This document shows positions 57,688-64,000 of a stretch of DNA of 64,000 bases, in pieces. This DNA comes from Arthrinium phaeospermum (taxonomy: Eukaryota; Ascomycota; Sordariomycetes; Amphisphaeriales; Apiosporaceae). Location of the stretch: assembly GCA_006503535.1 (NCBI GenBank), contig QYRS01000006.1, positions 124,001 to 188,000 on the forward strand, in the 5' to 3' direction. The notes below the pieces were generated by a model, which was not told where the DNA came from, did no database searches, and saw nothing but the letters and a program-made list of their open reading frames with translations. Positions within the stretch are counted from its first letter, which is position 1, and each line of letters opens with the position of its first letter. The position numbers and the translations under genes were made by a program.

Positions 57688-59254
57688 TTACACACCGGCG
57701 CTCATCCATCCAAACAGACTCGCCGCCCCGCCCAGCAGTAATATCGTGATGATGGCCGCGCCAGCCCTGTCGCCCGCAGTGATGGGCGCGGTATGGCCCG
57801 TGAAATCGTCGCCGCCGATACCGGCATTGTAGTTGCCGTCGCTGGTGCCGCCCGTCGAGTTGGTCAGGGGCGGCTTGGACTCCTTGATCAGCAGGGACGA
57901 GACGGCGCCCAGGACGTTCATCTGCTGGCCCGCCCCCACGCTGCCGTCAAAGGCGCCCGTCGCCCACGCGAAGCCGCACGCCCGCTGGTTCGGCCCGCCC
58001 GTGCACGTCTTGATGGCGGCGGCGGCCGAGTCGCGCAGCACGGGCAGGGCCCGCTCCGCCATGAAGGGGGCGATCGTTGTCGCCGTCGAGATCCACCGCG
58101 CCACGTAGCCCTTGAAGCTCAGCATGTCCGTCGTGCACGTCATGTGCTGCTCGCACGAGATCTCGTACGCGATGTTGTTGGGGAAGAAGGTGTTGAGCGT
58201 GGCGTTGAGGAGGTCCTCGGTCCGCTTCCGCCAGACGTCGCTGCCGTTGGTCTAGAAGACGCTTCATGTTAGCCCGTACCCATAGTGTCAGGATCATCGA
58301 GGACTGAGGTTCCGTTTTGCCACTCACGTAGTTGTACATGTGGGCCGCGCCCAGCAGGTAGACGCCGTTGTTGTACGAGAACTGGGCACGGTTGATGTCG
58401 GTGCAGTTGGACTGGACGTGGGCGCCGTCGTAAATGTTGTACTTATCATCCATGAAGCCGACGCTGACGACCCAGTCCCAGGTCTTCTCGGCCCAGTCGG
58501 CGTAGGTCTGGTTGTTGGTGTAGCGGGCGAGGCGGGCGCCGAGGTTGAAGAAGCAGCCGTTGGCGATGCTGTTCTTGTAGTCGTAGCCGTTGTTGCTGAA
58601 GGGGATCTGCCACCGCAGGCCGCCGTTGCACGTCTTATCGTGTCGGTTCGGATCCGCCTGCGTGTTGAAAACGCCCTGCGCCAGCGCCAGCCACTGCGGT
58701 TGGTCCTTGGGCGGGTTGGGAAAGTTCTCCTCGGCCGCCTGCATCGCCGTCATGCCCCAGAATCCCTGATCGTCGTTGCCCAGCGAGGCCGTCACGTTGG
58801 GCGGCATGTAGTCCTGGTTGGGCCCGACCTGCCACAGTAGGGCTTCTTTGATGATGTCGTTGTAGGTCGTGTCGCCGGTGAGGTGCCAGTAATCAATCAT
58901 GGCTCCCCACATCGCGCCTCCTTCCCACCAGTAGTAGTCGCCAGCCGGAGGTGGACCGGGAAGGATACCGGGTGTCTGCCCAGACTGGTTTCCTTTGTAG
59001 TAGGTCATCAAGTCGTAGGCAAGCGACTTCGAAGCCGATTTGATGGCATCTGGAGTGAGTCAGTAGGGGGGCGATATGCGCACAACCATCTGCCGAATTG
59101 GTGAACTGGACGTCGGGAGTACCACTGCGCCAGCAGATGGGAGAGATCGGAGGTGCGTACCATCGGAATCAATCGAGTAGGTAGTCGCAGCTGATACGAC
59201 CGTGATGCCAAGAAGGAGCGCCGCAGCGGCGCGCTGAACGAGCGAAGCCATCAT
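57688..59254 (-). CDS. GH76 mannan endo-1,6-alpha-mannosidase, GPI-type (DCW1/DFG5 family)
   Basis: Three exons (59254-59161, 59049-58328, 58251-57688) sum to 1380 nt, giving 459 aa. A signal peptide ([20 protein letters not shown]) is followed by [20 protein letters not shown] and the GH76 core: [39 protein letters not shown] (the paired Asp are the expected catalytic residues), CNGGLRWQI and [15 protein letters not shown]. The C-terminus has a Ser/Thr/Gly linker and a terminal hydrophobic segment ([20 protein letters not shown]), as expected for a GPI-anchor signal. These enzymes act at the cell surface and help attach GPI mannoproteins to the wall glucan. Intact; intron 1 is 111 bp and intron 2 is 76 bp. 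Confidence 0.92.
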
Positions 59255-61239
59255 GAGATGGGCAACTCGGTGGAGTTGGGACAAGAAACGAACGAGCGAC
59301 GGGGGGCGGCCACAACGGGGGACAGACGAAAAGAACCGAAAGCGATTACGCAGAAAAGAGCGGCACGTGTGACGGTGCAATCAAGTCGTTTCGGTTTACC
59401 TCGTCGCACATGAGTCGGGCCAAGACCTGGGTTTCCCGTGCTTGAGAGACAGAGCGCGCTCTGAACGACGAAGCTTACAGATGTTCGTGCTCCGTGGGAA
59501 AAAAGATGGAGAAATAATTGATTACCATAGAAGAAAGCTGCAGAAGGATGCCAAGTGATTGATGGGTGAATGGATGGTGAGTGTTTTGGGTCAGCAAACT
59601 GGCAAATTGGCTCAGACACGGCGGGAACTTCAAATGAATCAAGAGCTGCAGATGGGCACATGTACATATCAACTGTATTCAGCAAGCGTACCGGATATAC
59701 GAGAACCAGGACCCTTCTAGTGTACACGAAAAAAAAGGTAAGGAGACGTCAGCAGTACAGCGTCAGGTGGCGCAGACGGGTCAAACGGCATCGCTAGAAG
59801 ACGTAGAGGGCGTCGGCGACAGGCGTCCTCGACCACTTACATGTTGTGAGATTGCGCGACATGCCGACTAGACTTGACTAGACCCGAGGGAGCAAGCGAT
59901 TGGGGAAGGGGTTCAGAGAATAGAGCCCCCATTCTTGCTCAAATCCAGTTACCGGGACCAACCAAGTCCAGTTGGGAGGAGTCCGTCACAACAAGCAACA
60001 AGCAAGACCCAACCCAACACCCAACACGCGGGATACACCGTACGTACATGGACGGGGCTAAAACGGGCATGTTTCAATATTTGCGACGCGACAGTCTGAA
60101 CCTTGCCATGGCCCATGGGGGACAGACAGTTTGGACTTGATCGTCGTCTCATTTCGCAATACCATCGCCTTGATGGGAAAACCCAAAACCAAAAAGAAAA
60201 GGGCAGGTGTTCATGTCGGTAATTGACAATCGCACGACGTGTTGATAGACCCCAGAAGATCAATGGTCAAGCTTTTCGACGTGGGGTCTTCGCTTCTCGC
60301 TGTCAATCTCTGGTTGGGCATTCCAGGGCCCCCCAGATGCCAGGCTTCCCCCTAACCCATGTGGCCCAGAAAAAAAGGCTTGTTTTCCCAGACGGTGGAC
60401 TTAGCGCCCGGCTTGGCCCTGGGGTTGTCGACAGGGAAATGAATCTTGGGCGGTCGCTACGTAAGCCATTTGGCACAGCCTCTCAGCAAGTCCCACCCTT
60501 CTATTTCTAGTCATCGTGCTATTCTTCCACCTCACGGCTAAGCGGAACGGTCAATGTGAGAGGTGCGTTATATTTGGGTTGCTGGGTAGGTGGTAAGGGG
60601 ATTTGCATGGAAGGGACCATCAATGAATGCTTTGGAAAATTCTCAGGGTTCCGGGGAAGTGTCGGGGGTGGAGACAGACACTGGGCAGACCACTACTGGG
60701 CATTTGGAGATTGAGAAACTCCGCAGTAGGCTCCAGAATCCTGCCGTATCACTGCAGGCCGTCTGTAGTCGGGTCTGAACAGAAAGGTTCCCAAGTAGTG
60801 GTACGATTAGGTATGTAGCAGACACGCACAGTCTCGTATCTCGAGCCCTGTTGGGAGCCACCGCAGCTGACATGCATGCAGCCGCCTCAAACTAGAACTT
60901 TGGGTGTGAAGCAAATATTTCGGACGGGAAGAACTGTAAGTTATGGTTGCGGTTCCTACCAACCACCTCAATTGGTTTTTGGGGGTTTCTATTCCAAGCA
61001 AAAACTGGCATTACGCAACCCTACTGTAGTAACTCGACCTCGAGAGTCGGAAGCTCGCGGGAACGAGTCTGTGGACCGGCCCGGCCAAATCCATTGCGTA
61101 GGCCCTGCGCTTGTTCCAATCGGGGCTACCATCATATCATTTGGCCATACCAATTCTACCGTGACGAGCTGATTGAAATAATCAACACATAATTTTCATT
61201 AGTCCAACCTCTAGTGCCCCCAAAGCAACACGACATACA
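59255..61239. other. gene-free stretch (about 2 kb)
   Basis: Divergent promoter space between the GH76 and Dabb genes. An AAAAAAAA run at about 59728 and short frames only; no RNA gene seen. Confidence 0.4.
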
Positions 61240-61735
61240 ATGACGGTGGTACACATTGTGCAGTTCCGCTTCAAGGATGGCACAAGTGCGGAGGCAGTGT
61301 CGCAGGTCTGTCCCACCTAGCGTTGGTTGGAGAGTTGGTTCTGGCGATGGTGGCTTGGAATTCATGTTGACATTACTCGCCCGTCCAGGCCTGCGCGCAC
61401 ATGCTGTCGCTCAAAGAGACATGCCTGCATGCTCAATCCAACAAACCCTACATTACCGCCCTGACAGGTGGTAAAGATAACTCCCCGAGGGCCTACAGGT
61501 TGGTTGTTCCCTCCCTTTTCCGTCGTTCGCGGTTCTTGTTTGTCGTTCGCTAAACCGTCATCAACCCATTGTGGTACAGAACGGCATTCAGTACGCCTTC
61601 GTTGTGCACTTTGCAACCACCGAGGACAGGGACTACTACGTCAAGACCGATCCCGTCCACCAAGAGTTCATAAAAGCCAATGGTCCGTTGATCGAGAAGG
61701 CCATCGTGGTAGATTACACCATGGGGGAGTTTTGA
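61240..61735 (+). CDS. stress-responsive A/B barrel (Dabb) domain protein, one-base frameshift
   Basis: Three exons (61240-61305, 61389-61498, 61580-61735) sum to 332 nt, one short of an open frame of about 110 aa. MTVVHIVQFRFKDG opens the Dabb fold; HMLSLKETCLH, KPYITALTGGKDNSP, QYAFVVHFATTEDRDYYVKT and AIVVDYTMGEF complete it. The mismatch falls in a run of four C near 61482-61485, where one extra C would continue the frame. A base-calling slip is therefore the simplest reading. Dabb proteins are small dimers; plant members respond to stress and some fungal ones act in polyketide cyclisation, but nothing here shows which applies. Confidence 0.75.
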
Positions 61736-62399
61736 GGCCAAGTGTGGTCCCTGTTCCCCTCATATGGGCATACGTGCAACCCCGCCTAAACCCTGTCGCA
61801 ACTCAACTCAACTCTGGCCAACGCCTTCTCAGCCAGGCATCGACATGGTCGCTTATCAGCAAATGCAAATAAATGCAGAGAATTACATATACAAAAGTTC
61901 GACTTCGTCTTCTACTTGCCAGGCCTTATGTTCTGTGAATGTATAAACTACATAATTGATATGAACCAGGTTGCCAATGGACCGATTTGTGTCAATGGTC
62001 ATCAGCAAGTCGACTTTTGTCTCACTACCCAAAAGACAGGAGGCTTCTCCTGGGTTTCCCAGCGTCGCGTCTGCACATGGAGGCACTCGAGTGGCGCATC
62101 CCATCGCACTCTCTTCAGCGACCGCCATCCAAGGTCAAAGAATTTGTAGCAGGCAACAGAAGCAATGCGCCAGTCTTTCAGTAGATCCACCATTAATCCC
62201 GCCGGACGAGAGACTATCTCCGTCTGGGCGTAGCACTCGCTTACAAATGTCATACCATAGCAATCCTTTGTAATCGTCATGTATTTCAATATGAAGTTGG
62301 AATGAAGTATAGATATGCTATAAATATACTTGCACACAAGATTACACTTTCCCGTCCTATTTGGAATATCAACACCCAGCCCAAACAACTCAGCAAATC
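61736..62399. other. intergenic, nothing recognised
   Basis: About 660 bp between two plus-strand genes, AT-rich near 61870-61990; no gene. Confidence 0.4.
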
Positions 62400-63556
62400 A
62401 TGGCCAACTTAGCAAAGACAATCGTCGCGACAGGCGCCACATCCGGCCTGGTAAGCTTCCCCTCCCCAAAGTTCAGCGCAGCATCCAACAATAGCAACAT
62501 ACTGACTTCATCATCCTTCCCCTTCCCAACAGGGTTTCGAGCTGGTCAAGCAACTGCTCGCCCAGACCCAGCCCTACAAGTTCATCCTCGGCGCCCGCGA
62601 CACGCAGCGCACGCAAGCCGCCTACGACGAGCTCCAGTACGACAGCGCCCGGCACAGCCTGACCATCCTGCCGCTGGAGCTGGCCAACCTGCCCACGGTC
62701 AAGAGCTTCGCGCAGCAGGCCCTGCAGAAGCTGGGGCAGGACCCCGTCGACTACCTGCTGCTCAACGCGGGCATGGCGCGCAACGACGATGCGCCGGGCC
62801 CGGGGCCCTCGCGCTGGAGCGACTCGTACCTGGTCAACCATCTCTGTGAGTGAGCGCCGGCCGGCCGCCTCATCTGGCTCAATCTCATGTTTCGGGGCTG
62901 CTTTTCGACTGACCTGCCCTTCAGCTCAGCATTACCTGACGCACTTGCTGCGGTCTAAGCTTGAGACCTCCGGGTCGCGTATTGTGGTCGTGTCTTCCGG
63001 CGCAATCCGGGGTCTCACAGATCCGAGTAAGTCACCACCTGCAGTTCCCAATCACAGCTGGATGCCGGCCAGATTGGCCACATGCTACGCTCTTCGTCCC
63101 CCTATTCAGACGTACTGACCCAACTCCCCAGACGTTCTCGACCAAGACAACAAGCGCCACCCCGAGACGGAGCGCAGCGTGTACTCGGCGACCAAGTTCA
63201 CGCAGCTGCTGGGCGCGCAGTGGTGGCAGCGAACGCTTCAATCAACAAAGTGCGCCGTCGTCGCCGTCTCCCCGGGCCTGATCCCGGGGACCAACCTGGC
63301 GCGGCACGTGGCCCCCGGGCAGCCGCGGCCCGACCCCAACCACCCGGACGCCAAGAGCGTCGAGACGGGAGCCCAGAGCATCCTGGCGGCGCTCACGCGC
63401 GACGACCTGCCAGACGACCCGGAGCGGCTCTTCCTCACCAGCTGGGGCGAGTGGTGGCCCAAGGACGTCTACGGCCTGAGCCTCGACCGGGCGCTGCAGG
63501 ATAAGTGGTGTCCCGGCGTCGAGGAGATTGAGAGGGAGGAGGGCGTCTCGGCTTAG
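62400..63556 (+). CDS. short-chain dehydrogenase/reductase
   Basis: Four exons (62400-62450, 62533-62845, 62925-63026, 63132-63556) sum to 891 nt, giving 296 aa. VATGATSGLGFELVKQLL is the TGxxxGxG cofactor loop, cut by the first intron after GL. LLLNAGMA is the NNAG-type motif (here NAG), IVVVSSGAIRG carries the catalytic Ser, and YSATK the Tyr/Lys pair. A GARD segment after the second strand suggests an NADPH preference. The tail with KWCPGVEEIEREEG is charged and unlike classical reductases; the gene resembles fungal WW-oxidoreductase-like SDRs of unknown substrate. Introns are GT-AG. Intact. Confidence 0.87.
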
Positions 63557-63824
63557 ATTCTTCTGTAGGATGCTACCCACGAGAAAAGAAATAGCATGAT
63601 CATATTCGGTACCGCTCCTTTTTCCCAGTCTATCCCGGCGTCGTCAATCGCTAGGTATGGCCCAGTGCAAGTCATCCAGGGGTGGGTCGTCCAATTGAAG
63701 ATCCCGCCAGGCGGCACCACCCACGCCCAGAACGTCGGAAGATGCGAAAAAAGCACGGCCTGGGGACAAAAAATAAGTGCACGTATCAAGCGTGCAGATG
63801 AGCTGGAGCAAAACGCAAAAGATT

Positions 63825-63914
63825 TGGCGGCACCCGGAATCGAACCGGGGTCTACACAGGACCATTATGATGCTAGACCACAATGTGTTGTACTGACCAC
63901 TATACTATGCCACC
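63825..63914 (-). tRNA. tRNA-His (anticodon GTG), with an 18-nt intron
   Basis: The minus strand folds fully. Acceptor GGTGGCA/TGCCGCC (one T-G pair); D arm GTAT/GTAC; anticodon stem ACACA/TGTGT; loop TTGTGG-C with anticodon GTG; T stem CCCGG/CCGGG around TTCGATT. The 18-nt intron starts one base past the anticodon. The discriminator base is A (63825). A T4 run follows at 63820-63817. Confidence 0.88.
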
Positions 63915-64000
63915 TGAGGTGAATGGGCTTGCCAATTGTTGAGAGTTAGATCGCTTATTTGTTTCTATATTGATCAGGTCAGTGACAAGCTGCATGCATT

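Overview
The window looks like chromosomal DNA of a filamentous ascomycete (Pezizomycotina, probably Sordariomycetes). Genes are GC-rich and cut by short spliceosomal introns of about 50-110 bp (mostly GTAAGT-like donors, CTAAC-like branch points, AG acceptors). Families typical of this group are present: a highly reducing PKS, a Zn2Cys6 regulator, 2EXR and DUF3176 proteins, a GH76 wall enzyme and intron-bearing tRNAs. The genus cannot be told from the sequence alone. For most intact genes I placed exon borders by eye and checked that the summed exons give an open frame.

Region 0.6-14.8 kb is a secondary-metabolite-like neighbourhood: a cupin protein, an AYR1-like SDR, a second SDR, a highly reducing polyketide synthase and a secreted tyrosinase-like protein. 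The PKS is open through KS-AT and most of DH (to 9693). From there to its end it is broken by more than ten small indels and has lost the ACP core. The tyrosinase and the following 2EXR gene are also frameshifted, so the cluster looks like it is decaying, unless this stretch is poorly assembled.

Region 17-24 kb holds degenerate tandem repeats, a tRNA-like relic, a secreted S41-type protein (one apparent 1-nt frameshift), a secreted M43 metalloprotease, divergently transcribed from it, and a PRELI/MSF1 mitochondrial lipid-transfer protein. Region 24-38.6 kb is gene-poor: two gaps of more than 4 kb flank a 763-aa DUF3176 membrane protein and an MFS sugar porter. The first gap has a cluster of strong inverted repeats, and there is a possible LTR relic at 31.0-31.4 kb.

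Region 38.6-54.2 kb, all on the minus strand, holds a flavin monooxygenase, a Pro/Ser-repeat membrane-like protein, a small Cys-rich protein, three tandem F-box-like paralogues and a Zn2Cys6 transcription factor. Region 57-64 kb has tRNA-Asn, a GPI-type GH76 mannanase (DCW1/DFG5 family), a Dabb-domain protein (one-base frameshift), a third SDR and tRNA-His.
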